Shown one piece after another: positions 1-9,411 of a stretch of DNA of 64,000 nt. The position numbers and the translations under genes are program-made. The notes beneath the pieces are model-generated. The model saw only the letters and a program-made list of their open reading frames with translations. It was not told the origin of the DNA and did not search any database. Every line of letters starts with the position of its first letter. Position 1 is the stretch's first letter. Origin of the DNA: Mucilaginibacter sp. PAMB04168 (GTDB lineage Bacteria; Bacteroidota; Bacteroidia; Sphingobacteriales; Sphingobacteriaceae); the NCBI RefSeq assembly GCF_039634365.2, contig NZ_CP155079.2, positions 2,728,001-2,792,000 of the forward strand, read 5' to 3'.

Positions 1-1286
1 TGACGCTGCGCCGTTTAACGGGACTGGAGCGCGACAAGATTAAAGAGGAGTACGCTGAGTTAATGAAAACTATCGAGTACTTGAAATCTATCCTTGCAGA
101 CCCGGCGTTGCAAATGCAGATCATCAAGGATGAGCTATTAGAAATCAAAGAAAAATATGGCGATGAGCGTAAAACCGAAATGGTTCACTCGAGCGCCGAA
201 ATGATGACTGAAGATTTCATTGAGGATGAAGATGTTGTTATCACTATTTCACATGAGGGATATATTAAACGCACGCCACTTACTGAATATCGCCGCCAGG
301 GCAGAGGAGGTAAAGGCGCTATTGGCAGCAACAGCCGCGATGAAGACTTTATAGAGCACTTGCTGGTAGCATCAAACCACAATTATATGCTGTTCTTCAC
401 TGAGGCCGGCCGTTGCTTCTGGTTAAGGGTATTCGAAATTCCGGAAGGCACCCGTACCTCAAAAGGACGTGCTATTCAGAACATCATTAACATCCCTAAA
501 GAGGAAAAGATTAAAGCCTATATAAAGGTTAAGAATTTGAAAGACCAGGAATACCTGGAAAACAACTTCATTATCATGTGTACGGCTAAAGGCACCATCA
601 AGAAAACTTCTTTAGAAGCCTATTCCCGTCCGCGTTCTAACGGTATTAACGCTATTAATATTAATGATGGCGATACCTTGCTCGAAGCCACATTAACTAC
701 CGGTAGCAGCGAAATTGTAATGGCCTTAAAATCAGGCCGCGCAATCCGCTTTAATGAAGCTACAGTTAGGCCAATGGGTCGTACTGCAACCGGAGTTAGA
801 GGCGTTACTTTAGAGAACGAGCAAGATGCTGTTGTTGGAATGATAGCCGTTAACGATTTAGACACAACCATACTTGTTGTTTCTGAAAAAGGATATGGCA
901 AACGTACCGACGTTGATGATTACCGCGTTACAAACCGTGGTGGTAAAGGTGTAAAAACTATTAACGTAACTGAAAAAACCGGCAAACTTGTTGCCATAAA
1001 AGATGTTACAGATGGTGATGATTTAATGATCATTAATCGCTCTGGTGTCATTATCCGTATTGCCATGAACCAATTAAGGGTTATGGGCCGTGCAACTCAG
1101 GGTGTTCGTTTGATCTCTCTGAAAGAGGGTGATGAAATTGCTTCGGTAGCTAAAATTGAGCACAGCGAAGAGGAAGAACTGGAACAGGCGATTGAAAGCA
1201 GCTTGAACACCAACGGCACCGACGTTGGAATTGAAGACAATGATAGTCCGGCGGCAGATGCACCGGATGATGCAGAAAACGAATAA
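1..1286 (+). CDS. gyrA: DNA gyrase subunit A, C-terminal part (5' truncated)
   Basis: GyrA is the DNA-cutting and DNA-wrapping subunit of gyrase, which introduces negative supercoils with GyrB. The reading frame is already open at base 3 (TLRRLTGLERDKIKEEY), so the gene begins outside the window. What is visible is the end of the coiled-coil region and the whole beta-pinwheel DNA-wrapping domain, with repeated blade motifs of the type GYGKRT and GGKGVK. The GyrA box is present as QGRGGKGAIG near position 300. The protein ends in a long acidic tail (EEEELEQ onward), as is usual for gyrase rather than topoisomerase IV. A TPR gene follows after three bases. The identification is very secure. Confidence 0.97.
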   Translation, partial: TLRRLTGLERDKIKEEYAELMKTIEYLKSILADPALQMQIIKDELLEIKEKYGDERKTEMVHSSAEMMTEDFIEDEDVVITISHEGYIKRTPLTEYRRQGRGGKGAIGSNSRDEDFIEHLLVASNHNYMLFFTEAGRCFWLRVFEIPEGTRTSKGRAIQNIINIPKEEKIKAYIKVKNLKDQEYLENNFIIMCTAKGTIKKTSLEAYSRPRSNGINAININDGDTLLEATLTTGSSEIVMALKSGRAIRFNEATVRPMGRTATGVRGVTLENEQDAVVGMIAVNDLDTTILVVSEKGYGKRTDVDDYRVTNRGGKGVKTINVTEKTGKLVAIKDVTDGDDLMIINRSGVIIRIAMNQLRVMGRATQGVRLISLKEGDEIASVAKIEHSEEEELEQAIESSLNTNGTDVGIEDNDSPAADAPDDAENE

Positions 1287-1289
1287 ATT

Positions 1290-2411
1290 ATGCTACTAAG
1301 CCGTAAAATCATTGTACTGGTTTTATTAGGATTGTTTACCGCACCGTTAGCCTTTGGCCAAAGCGAGGCATTAAAGGTTGTGGTAAACAATCTGGCTTAC
1401 TATCGCCAGCGCGGCGAGCTCAAATATCTGAGCAACGCCAAAAAATCGGTTGATAGTTTAATTAAAACCCGGTCAGATTCATCTAATCTTGGTAAAAACA
1501 TATACAAAGCTATTGTTTACTCAAGCATAGCTTATATAGACTCCACTAACCGCTTAAATCAGCCTGCCGATTTCTCGAACAAAACAGTTGAACTGGTTGA
1601 TAGACTTTCTCACCATAAACGAATCTACAAATACCAAACGGAACTCGATTTTTCGAAGCGATGCCTGGCTAATGTTTTGATCAGAAATGGATTTGAGCAA
1701 TGCCGGCATTTAGATTTTACAAATGCGGTTGAATCTTTTAAAAAAGCACAGCAGTATTCACCTAAGTTTGGTCAAATAAACGCTTATATAGCCTATGCCA
1801 ATACCCGGGCCGGCCGTTTGGAGGAAGCAGTTAAATTTTATAACACCTTGCTAACTGCCGACAGCGCCAAAACAGAATATGTGATTGCGGCGTCAAACAT
1901 TTATAAAACGATGGGGGATACCGCAAAGGCACTGGAAACGTTGCAAAAGGGTAGGCGCTTTTTACCTGGCGATAAAAGCCTTGTTTTGGAAGAAGCTAAT
2001 ATCTTCAATAATAAAAAGGATTACAGATCACTGGAGCCGCTGTTGAAAGATTTACTGGATGCTTACGGCAATGATGCGGAGGTGTATTTTATTGCAGCTA
2101 ATTGTTATGACCGTTTGGAAAAATATGATAGGGCAGAGTCATTGTACCTGCGTGCTATTGAACTGAATAGTGCTGCTTATGACCCCGTACTTAATTTAGG
2201 GCTTTTGTATTTAAAGCTTAGTGCTGCCAAGCGAAACAAGGATGAGGCGGATAAAAATCTTTCGCGGTCGGCACTTTGGCTGCAAAAGGCATATGAAATG
2301 TCTCCTAAAAACGTTAATACCCTAAAGCTTTTGCAACTCATATATGCAAAAAGCGGAAACGACACTCAATTAAATAACATAAACAGTAAATTGCAACAAT
2401 TAACTAATTAG
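1290..2411 (+). CDS. Exported tetratricopeptide-repeat protein
   Basis: A 373-residue protein with a clear N-terminal signal peptide (about residues 1-24, cleavage after AFGQ). The rest is helical and carries TPR-type repeats, most clearly between about residues 145 and 300 (for example AEVYFIAANCYDRLEKYDRA). TPR domains mediate protein-protein contacts; no enzymatic motif is visible. It starts three bases after gyrA and is followed seven bases later by another exported TPR gene, so the three probably form one transcript. The specific partner is unknown, and envelope or periplasmic location is inferred from the signal peptide. Confidence 0.8.
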   Translation: MLLSRKIIVLVLLGLFTAPLAFGQSEALKVVVNNLAYYRQRGELKYLSNAKKSVDSLIKTRSDSSNLGKNIYKAIVYSSIAYIDSTNRLNQPADFSNKTVELVDRLSHHKRIYKYQTELDFSKRCLANVLIRNGFEQCRHLDFTNAVESFKKAQQYSPKFGQINAYIAYANTRAGRLEEAVKFYNTLLTADSAKTEYVIAASNIYKTMGDTAKALETLQKGRRFLPGDKSLVLEEANIFNNKKDYRSLEPLLKDLLDAYGNDAEVYFIAANCYDRLEKYDRAESLYLRAIELNSAAYDPVLNLGLLYLKLSAAKRNKDEADKNLSRSALWLQKAYEMSPKNVNTLKLLQLIYAKSGNDTQLNNINSKLQQLTN

Positions 2412-2418
2412 AGAATCT

Positions 2419-3672
2419 ATGAAAATTAAATTTTTGATAGCAGGTGCTATGAGCCTGTTCTCGGCAACAGTATTTGCACAAAAATCAGAGTTAAATACTG
2501 CTCAGACCGAGTACGACAAGTATGCAGTTTTCAGACAGCAAAAGGCGATGGCTACTAACGCCAGAACCAGCCTTAATACTGCTAAAACTTCTATTGATAA
2601 AGCCGCTACCAACGATAAAACCGGTACATTACCTCAAACTTATGCTCTAAAAGGCGCAATTTATGGTGCTTTGGCTTATAACGATACAGTAGCAACAACA
2701 TCACAGCCTTTGTATAGCGCTGCCGCCGATGCTATAAAAAAAGCTAAAGAAACTGATACAAAAGGGGAGTTTAAAAAACTGGTTGACGAAGCAAATCAGT
2801 ATCTGGCTTATTATCAACTGAATAAAGGTGTAAAAGAATTTCAGGCTAAACAATTTGACGAAGCCTACAAAGCTTTTGATTTTTATCGTAGCATATATCC
2901 AGAAGATACTACAGCTATATACTACACCGGCTTAGCTGCTGCAAACTCGAAGAATTACCCAATTGCCATTAACAACTATAAAAAATTAGTTACCACAAAT
3001 TACAGCCGCAGAGCAGATATCTATTCAGATTTATCCAACTTATATCTGATGACAAAAGATACCACCAATGCATTAGCTGCTGTAAGCGAAGGTGTTAGCA
3101 AATTCCCAACCAGCGCAACGTTACGCGGCCGTGAGGTAGAAATTGCATTACAACAAGGCAAGCAAGCAGAATTTATAGACAAAATTCAAGCTGCTGCTAC
3201 TAATGATCCAAAAAACAAAACGCTGCACTTTTATACGGGCATTGCATATGGTAAAATAGCTGATGCACAGGCCGAAATTGCTAAAAAAGCCAAAGATCCG
3301 GTTGCTAAAGCTGCTGCCTTGAAAGCCAGAGACGACAATAATGCTAAGGCTGCAGATGCTTATCAGAAAGCAGTTGAATTAGATCCGAACTATTTCGAAG
3401 CTAACCTAAACATGGGATATATTTTAATGACTTCTGCAGTTGACGATTACAATGCTGCAAACAAGTTACCCGTTGCTAAGCAAAAAGAATACAATGCATT
3501 ATCTGCAAAAGCTAACGCCGCTGCTGATAAAGCAAAACCATACCTGGAAAAAGCAGTTGAGCTTAAACCAGACGATTTAAGTGCTTTAGGTAATTTAAGA
3601 AACTATTACATCATTAAGAAGAACACTGTTAAAACTGCAGAGATTAAGAAAAGAATGGATGCAATAAAATAA
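2419..3672 (+). CDS. Exported tetratricopeptide-repeat protein, second copy
   Basis: A 417-residue protein with a signal peptide (about residues 1-20, ending VFAQ). It is rich in Ala and Lys and built of TPR-like helical pairs. The clearest are around residues 130-200 and around 300-400, where the repeat AVELDPNYFEANLNMGYI is a textbook TPR. It resembles the preceding protein in architecture and is probably an old duplicate or a partner. It ends just before a strong intrinsic terminator, which marks the end of the gyrA operon. No catalytic function can be assigned. Confidence 0.8.
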   Translation: MKIKFLIAGAMSLFSATVFAQKSELNTAQTEYDKYAVFRQQKAMATNARTSLNTAKTSIDKAATNDKTGTLPQTYALKGAIYGALAYNDTVATTSQPLYSAAADAIKKAKETDTKGEFKKLVDEANQYLAYYQLNKGVKEFQAKQFDEAYKAFDFYRSIYPEDTTAIYYTGLAAANSKNYPIAINNYKKLVTTNYSRRADIYSDLSNLYLMTKDTTNALAAVSEGVSKFPTSATLRGREVEIALQQGKQAEFIDKIQAAATNDPKNKTLHFYTGIAYGKIADAQAEIAKKAKDPVAKAAALKARDDNNAKAADAYQKAVELDPNYFEANLNMGYILMTSAVDDYNAANKLPVAKQKEYNALSAKANAAADKAKPYLEKAVELKPDDLSALGNLRNYYIIKKNTVKTAEIKKRMDAIK

Positions 3673-3678
3673 GTAACA

Positions 3679-3706
3679 AGGGGCCCAGTAATTAGGGCCC
3701 TTTATT
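3679..3706 (+). terminator. Intrinsic terminator of the gyrA-TPR operon
   Basis: GGGCCC at 3681-3686 pairs with GGGCCC at 3695-3700 across an 8-base loop, followed by TTTATTAT. It lies 7 bases after the TPR stop codon. Confidence 0.75.
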
Positions 3707-3751
3707 ATAGATGAATCTACTTAACATAATGTTAATTATGAGAATTTATTT

Positions 3752-3786
3752 AAAATAGAAAAAGCAGCTTGATAATAGCTGCTTCT
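3752..3786 (-). terminator. Intrinsic terminator for the DUF4142 gene
   Basis: AAGCAGCT at 3762-3769 pairs with AGCTGCTT at 3777-3784. Read on the minus strand the stem is followed by a run of five T. It lies just beyond the stop codon of the DUF4142 lipoprotein. Confidence 0.65.
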
Positions 3787-3790
3787 TTTA

Positions 3791-4333
3791 TTATTTTAAA
3801 GATGCATTAATCGCTTTTGCTGAATCTAAGTGCATGTTTAGTTTCGGCAAGCTTTTTTCGGCCAGCTTTTTTATTTCGGTTATACGGTTATCGGTATTCT
3901 TACGAAATAGCTCAATAACTTTAGCATGATCTGCAACCATCATTTGCATGTACGCTTTGTCAAAGGCAGGTCCCGACATTTTATTTAAACCAACCACCAT
4001 TTGCTGATGTTCCGGATTCAGTGTGTCTGTATCCATTTTTAAATTGACATACTTATCAGTCGCGAGCTTTTTTACTTCGCTGCCCATGGATTTATGATCA
4101 GATACCATCATCTTGGCAAAGCTAATAACCCGTGGGTTTTGTGATTTGGCCTGCGCAACTGTGCCAGCCTTTATTTCTGTTAAACTGGCTTCATGAGCTT
4201 CCTTTATAAATCCAATCCCCTGGTCATCAACCAAAGTTTTTTCGTTATAATTTTTTGCGCGCCGATTATCATTACAGGCGGTTATTGATATAGCTAGTAA
4301 CGCTACAGCGCTTAAACTTAAGATGTTTTTCAT
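3791..4333 (-). CDS. DUF4142 family lipoprotein
   Basis: A 180-residue protein with a lipoprotein signal peptide; the lipobox is ISITAC, with Cys at about residue 20. The mature part is an all-helical ferritin-like bundle typical of DUF4142, with the characteristic segment FIKEAHEASLTEIKAGTVA near residue 43 and a conserved Asp-His pair (VSDHKS, ADHAKV). The family is common in Bacteroidota and Proteobacteria, and its biochemical role is not established. It is a single gene with its own downstream terminator. Confidence 0.85.
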   Translation of the reverse strand: MKNILSLSAVALLAISITACNDNRRAKNYNEKTLVDDQGIGFIKEAHEASLTEIKAGTVAQAKSQNPRVISFAKMMVSDHKSMGSEVKKLATDKYVNLKMDTDTLNPEHQQMVVGLNKMSGPAFDKAYMQMMVADHAKVIELFRKNTDNRITEIKKLAEKSLPKLNMHLDSAKAINASLK

Positions 4334-4446
4334 TTTGTAAGATGATGTTAACAGATAATTATTTTAGTAACAATTAAATGTTTTACTGGTTTACAAAACG
4401 AACAACAATATTTGAACAGTTTGGATTTTATTATTTAACTATAGCA

Positions 4447-7044
4447 TTAGGCCAAATTACGTCCGGCATTTACAATACCGTAAACTGTACGAATCACTAA
4501 CTTACTATAGGCGCTCTTTAACTCTTCATCTGTTGTATTTTTTAATTGTTGCAGTGCATAATGCTGTGTAACAACCAACGGTAAAACAATGCGCTCACGC
4601 ATTGCTATAGAGCGTTTTTCAACCGGGTATTCTTGCATTAGTTCCTGGTTGCCCGTTAATTCAAGCGTTAAAGCCTTTGTTAAGTCAAACTCGTTTTTCA
4701 GTAATTTCCAAAACTCCCCATAATGCTCATCATGTTCCAGGTGCGCTGTAATCCTAAAGTCGGATTTAGACATGGACATCATACAATTATCGATCATGGT
4801 TTTGAAAAAACCAGATGACTTATACAAATCTACCGCATCTTGCCACTTACCTAAGTCTTTTGCTTTTTTTAAAGCCGAACCAACCCCATAAAAGCCTGGT
4901 ACATTTTGTTTTAACTGGCTCCACGAGGTTACAAAACTAATAGCCCGCAAATCTTCTAACTTTAACGGCGCGCCAGCATTGCGTTTGGTAGGCCGACTGC
5001 TAATATTGATGTTGGACAGCAATTTTAATGGGCTCATGTTCTCCAAGTACTCCGTAAAAATGGGATGCTTGCGCAATGCCAGAAACTTATCAAAGCTCTC
5101 ATTGGCCATTGTGGAGATTAAGTCTTTATGTGCAGTGTCGAGCAAATCACGATGATTTGGATGCAGCGCTGAAGTGATGCCAGCGTTTACGAGTTGCTCG
5201 ATATTGTATTTTGCTGTTTCTATAGAGCCGTATTGTGAACTAACGGTTTGGCCTTGTATGGTCAGTTGGATATGATCGTTCGCAATTTCTTTGCCCATAG
5301 CCGCATAAAAGCGGTGCGTTTTGCCACCACCTCTTGCCGGCGGGCCTCCCCTCCCATCAAAAAATGCCAGCTCAATATCATACTTTTTGGTTATGGCGGT
5401 TAACTCAACCTTGGCTTGGTATATAGACCAGTTAGCCATTAAATAACCACCATCTTTAGTACTATCTGAGAAACCCAGCATTATCATCTGGCGGTTTCCG
5501 CGCTTCTTCAAATGCTCTTTGTATATAGGGTGCGCATACAATTTTTCCATTACGCCAGCCGCATTTTTCAGGTCATTTACGGTTTCAAACAATGGCATAA
5601 AATCAATGGTCAGGTTGTCTTTAGTCCAACCGCACCACAAAAACAAATTCATTAATTGCAGTATATCCGAAGCTTCCTGGCAATTGCTGATGATGAACCG
5701 ATGGCTGGCCTTCTCGCCGTTTTGTTGCTGAATTTTATGCATCAGCCTGATAGTGCATAGCGTATCATTGATCATCGCTTCATCAGTATTGCCATCAGTT
5801 TCCTCAGTGCAAGGATAATCAGCTTCATTAAAGCTGATGAGTTTTAGTTTTTCATCTTCACTCAGTTCGCTGTAATTTTCTGGCAAGCCGTTATTTAGCC
5901 CGGGTTGTTTTAAACCATATTGAAATACCGTGCGTAATACCCGGCTATCCTGCCTAATGTCTAAGCCAGCAAAATAGCAGCCGTAAAGCCTTACCTTCAG
6001 TGTCAGATCTTCGATCAGCTCTAAAAATATACCGTCGTGATCTTTAACCATCGTGTCTTTAATACCCTGCAACAAGTCAATCATTTCTTGCTGCAGATCA
6101 CCAGCATCTGGTTGCGGATTAAAGGCGTTCACGTACAACAAATCACCAAGCCTGCTCATAGGCTCCTCAATGCCTCTAAACGTAATGCGACGCTTTAGGA
6201 TGCGGTAATCTCTATAATAACACCTGAAGATGATTTGCCTTAGCGTTGCTGCAACCGTACGTGTCGAATTGGTTTTTACGTTCGGGTTGCCGTCGCGATC
6301 GCCGCCCGGCCAAAAGCCTAATTCAAACACCTGGTTGGGAAAGCTGTCAATACCAAACTCCTCATTTAATCGGGTTTGTATACCAGCCAAGGCGTAATAA
6401 AACACGTTCTCTAAAAACCAAATCAGACTAATGGCCTCGTCTACAGGCGTAGGCGAAGTTTTGTTAAAGAACGGTGTCTTACCCAACTGCTGTAAAAGCA
6501 GATTTACGGTATTAATATCGTTCGTTTTAAGCGCCTCAATTAGGTCGGTCATGATTGTTAGTACCGTGCCAGGGTAAAACTGTGTAGGATGCGCGGTTAA
6601 TACCAGGCGTAATGAGAAATTCTTAAGCTTCTCACTAATCTTTTCGCGCACTTCATCGCTCGATGCCACCTGCTGCAATAATCCTTGCAGGGTACCGCTA
6701 TCATCGGTCCGGCTTAATTTGCTGAACGAAGAATCCTCTATGGCATCAAATAATACCACTTGTCTTTCGATATACTGTATAAAGCGGAACAAACGATTAA
6801 TCTTCTCACGTTCATCAACGCCGGGTACATGCTCATCAAAAAAGGACTCAATAACTTCACTTGGTGATTTAAGTTGTGCTACTCCTTTTTCGCAATGCGA
6901 GCTAAAGAACGGTAATAAAATGCCGGTATCCTTAACTTGATAAAAAGGTAGCGTTAAAAATAAACTGTTATAAAGTTCGAAGCGGGTTATGACCTCTTGG
7001 CTGAAGACTGTTTCCCGTTGTGTAGAATGTGGTGTTACTGACAT
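4447..7044 (-). CDS. ppc: Phosphoenolpyruvate carboxylase
   Basis: This enzyme carboxylates phosphoenolpyruvate with bicarbonate to give oxaloacetate, an anaplerotic step in the cytoplasm. The 865 residues are the usual length. Catalytic landmarks are all visible: VLTAHPTQ (catalytic His, about residue 155), GGDRDGNPNV (about 248), GFSDSTKDGGYLMANW (about 525), FDGRGGPPARGGGKTH (about 563, the mobile glycine-rich loop) and QTVSSQYGS. The C-terminus is NAGRNLA, a variant of the usual MRNTG ending. The gene stands alone and is divergent from the FUSC gene. Confidence 0.96.
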   Translation of the reverse strand: MSVTPHSTQRETVFSQEVITRFELYNSLFLTLPFYQVKDTGILLPFFSSHCEKGVAQLKSPSEVIESFFDEHVPGVDEREKINRLFRFIQYIERQVVLFDAIEDSSFSKLSRTDDSGTLQGLLQQVASSDEVREKISEKLKNFSLRLVLTAHPTQFYPGTVLTIMTDLIEALKTNDINTVNLLLQQLGKTPFFNKTSPTPVDEAISLIWFLENVFYYALAGIQTRLNEEFGIDSFPNQVFELGFWPGGDRDGNPNVKTNSTRTVAATLRQIIFRCYYRDYRILKRRITFRGIEEPMSRLGDLLYVNAFNPQPDAGDLQQEMIDLLQGIKDTMVKDHDGIFLELIEDLTLKVRLYGCYFAGLDIRQDSRVLRTVFQYGLKQPGLNNGLPENYSELSEDEKLKLISFNEADYPCTEETDGNTDEAMINDTLCTIRLMHKIQQQNGEKASHRFIISNCQEASDILQLMNLFLWCGWTKDNLTIDFMPLFETVNDLKNAAGVMEKLYAHPIYKEHLKKRGNRQMIMLGFSDSTKDGGYLMANWSIYQAKVELTAITKKYDIELAFFDGRGGPPARGGGKTHRFYAAMGKEIANDHIQLTIQGQTVSSQYGSIETAKYNIEQLVNAGITSALHPNHRDLLDTAHKDLISTMANESFDKFLALRKHPIFTEYLENMSPLKLLSNINISSRPTKRNAGAPLKLEDLRAISFVTSWSQLKQNVPGFYGVGSALKKAKDLGKWQDAVDLYKSSGFFKTMIDNCMMSMSKSDFRITAHLEHDEHYGEFWKLLKNEFDLTKALTLELTGNQELMQEYPVEKRSIAMRERIVLPLVVTQHYALQQLKNTTDEELKSAYSKLVIRTVYGIVNAGRNLA

Positions 7045-7166
7045 ATTTTATAAACTGTTAAATGAAGGCGAACGCCTTCTTTAAGCGGCGTTAAAATACA
7101 CATCTTATCTATAAATAATCAAACCAAGCTGATAATAAATAGTTATTGCATTTAGCACAATGTATG

Positions 7167-7201
7167 TTTTTCTGATATACTTCTTGGTTTATCTATTTTT
7201 G
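7167..7201 (+). promoter_or_regulatory. Putative promoter for the FUSC gene
   Basis: A -7 box TATTTTTG at 7194-7201 matches the Bacteroidota consensus TAnnTTTG exactly. A T-rich -33 region lies about 23 bases upstream. The start codon is 26 bases downstream. Confidence 0.5.
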
Positions 7202-7227
7202 TACTGTAATTTGCTGCTGCTAACCTA

Positions 7228-9411
7228 ATGTCTACCCAAACCCGCGAGATAAAAAGCTTCCTTTTCAGCCAGTATTTTTCTGACGGGCTGCGTATTAGCA
7301 TGGGCTTGCTATTGCCTGCTGTTGTTTTTGCTCAATTAGGTTTACTTCAAACCGGTTTAACTATATCGTTAGGTGCTGTTTGCATGAGCGTTATTGATAA
7401 CCCCGGACCGGTTATTCACAAGCGTAACGCAATGCTGATAGGCAACGCCCTTGTTTTTTTGGTATTGATAGTTACCGGATATGCACGTTTTAATCTATGG
7501 ATTTTAGGTACTGAGGTTACCGTCCTCTCTTTTATCTTTTCCATACTCATTGTTTTCGGTAATCGGGCAGCAGCAGTGGGAACCGCAGGTTTGCTAGCCA
7601 TGGTTTTTGTGATGGATAAAGATATTGCCAGAAGCGAGATTTGGACGCATAGCTTAATGGTGTTAGCCGGAGGTATATGGTACATGCTCATGAGCCTGAT
7701 GTTCTTTGGCATTAGACCTTATCGTGCGGCCCAGCAGGCTTTAGGTGAAAACATCAGGGATATTGTTGAATTTTTAAGGGTGAAAGCCGATTTTTATTTA
7801 CCTGAGACTAATATTGACGACAATTACAGAAAGCTTGTTTCCAAACAGATCATGGTAAGTCAGCATCAGGATTCCGTTAGGGAGTTACTGTTTAAGAGCC
7901 GGCAAGTGGTTAAAGAATCAACCAATTATAGCCGTATGCTGGTACTTACGTTTGTTGATCTGGTGGATATGTTTGAGCAGATTATGGCTACCCACTATGA
8001 TTACGGCCGTATACATGAGCAGTTTGGCGAAACAGGTATTCTGGAAGATATTGGTCATTTGCTTCACCGCATGGCCGATGAACTAGATAACATTGGATTT
8101 GCTGTGCTTTCTAACACAACTTACCGCTCAGCCAAACGGTTTAGCACCGATTTAGAAGAGCTGAAGGCTAAGATTGATACGCTGGGAGTGTCCGGAAATA
8201 CAGGAAGTAACCTGGTGTTGAAAAAGATCTTGATTAATCTGCGTGATTTAAATCAAAAGATCGTCGACATCTATAGATATCATAAGGCCCGCACCTCTAA
8301 AAAGCCAATTGACAATCCATACCAGGTAGAGTATGATAAATTTGTTGCGCATCAGGACTTTTCGCTGAGGCTGCTATTAGACAACCTTACGTTCAAATCA
8401 ACCACCTTTAAGTTTGCACTGCGCGTTTCTTTAGTTTGCCTGTTTGGTTTTATCATTACCAAAAGCAGCGCCTTGCTACATTTCATTAATGCTGTTACTG
8501 GCCGTACGGTAGTATTTGGGCAGCATAGCTACTGGGTATTACTTACCATTATTGTTATTATAAAACCGGCGTTCAGCCTTTCTAAACAGCGCAACTACCA
8601 GCGGCTTATCGGTACCATTTTTGGAGGAGCTATTGGCGTTGGTATTCTTAATTTTGTACATAACGATACAGCTCAATTTGTAATATTGGCCGTTTTGATG
8701 GTTGGTGCCTACAGTTTTATACGAATTAATTATGGGGTGGGCATCGTACTGATGACGCCTTACGTATTAATATTGTTCCGGTTTTTAGGTCTAGGGCATT
8801 TAAACATTGCCGAGGAAAGGATTATAGACACGATTATAGGGTCAGTAATTGCATTTGGTGCTAATTATCTGTTATTCCCAACTTGGGAGTCTGAACAGTT
8901 AAAACAGAGTTTGCACGAAGTACTTACGGCTAATGCCAATTATCTCACTAAGATTGCTGAAAGTATAACCGGTATACCGGTGAGCACTACTGAATATAAG
9001 CTTGCACGCAAAGAGGTATATATCAAATCCGCCAATTTATCAGCTGCTTTTGAGCGCATGACTTCTGAGCCCAAAAACAAGCAGCACAAAAGTAAGGATG
9101 TGCATAAATTTGTTGTATTAAATCACATCCTATCCTCATACATAGCTACAATAGCTTCGGGCGTTACGGGGCGTGAGCTGCATAAAACCAGTGGCGAGAA
9201 CTTAAAGATGGTTAAACGTAGTATTAACATTCTTAATGACAGCGCTAAAAAGCTGGGCGGAGTCGGTGTTGACTTTGTGGGCGATAAAAAGCTAGACGGT
9301 TCTGAACAACGCGAGTTAACTGCAGACGAAATTTTGTTAAAAGACCAGCTCGGTTTCATTCATAAAATAAGCGCCGATATTGCTAAAACGGCTGATGCAT
9401 TTATAAGTTAA
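7228..9411 (+). CDS. FUSC/YccS family inner-membrane protein
   Basis: A 727-residue protein with the duplicated architecture of the FUSC superfamily. A first block of membrane helices covers about residues 15-150, a soluble helical region about 160-380, a second membrane block about 390-550 (starting near FKFALRVSLVCLFGFIITK), and a cytoplasmic C-terminal tail follows. Relatives include YccS/YhfK and the aromatic-acid exporter AaeB, so an export role is possible, but the substrate cannot be read from sequence. Its stop codon overlaps that of the convergent phoH gene: both use the TTAA at 9408-9411. Confidence 0.85.
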   Translation: MSTQTREIKSFLFSQYFSDGLRISMGLLLPAVVFAQLGLLQTGLTISLGAVCMSVIDNPGPVIHKRNAMLIGNALVFLVLIVTGYARFNLWILGTEVTVLSFIFSILIVFGNRAAAVGTAGLLAMVFVMDKDIARSEIWTHSLMVLAGGIWYMLMSLMFFGIRPYRAAQQALGENIRDIVEFLRVKADFYLPETNIDDNYRKLVSKQIMVSQHQDSVRELLFKSRQVVKESTNYSRMLVLTFVDLVDMFEQIMATHYDYGRIHEQFGETGILEDIGHLLHRMADELDNIGFAVLSNTTYRSAKRFSTDLEELKAKIDTLGVSGNTGSNLVLKKILINLRDLNQKIVDIYRYHKARTSKKPIDNPYQVEYDKFVAHQDFSLRLLLDNLTFKSTTFKFALRVSLVCLFGFIITKSSALLHFINAVTGRTVVFGQHSYWVLLTIIVIIKPAFSLSKQRNYQRLIGTIFGGAIGVGILNFVHNDTAQFVILAVLMVGAYSFIRINYGVGIVLMTPYVLILFRFLGLGHLNIAEERIIDTIIGSVIAFGANYLLFPTWESEQLKQSLHEVLTANANYLTKIAESITGIPVSTTEYKLARKEVYIKSANLSAAFERMTSEPKNKQHKSKDVHKFVVLNHILSSYIATIASGVTGRELHKTSGENLKMVKRSINILNDSAKKLGGVGVDFVGDKKLDGSEQRELTADEILLKDQLGFIHKISADIAKTADAFIS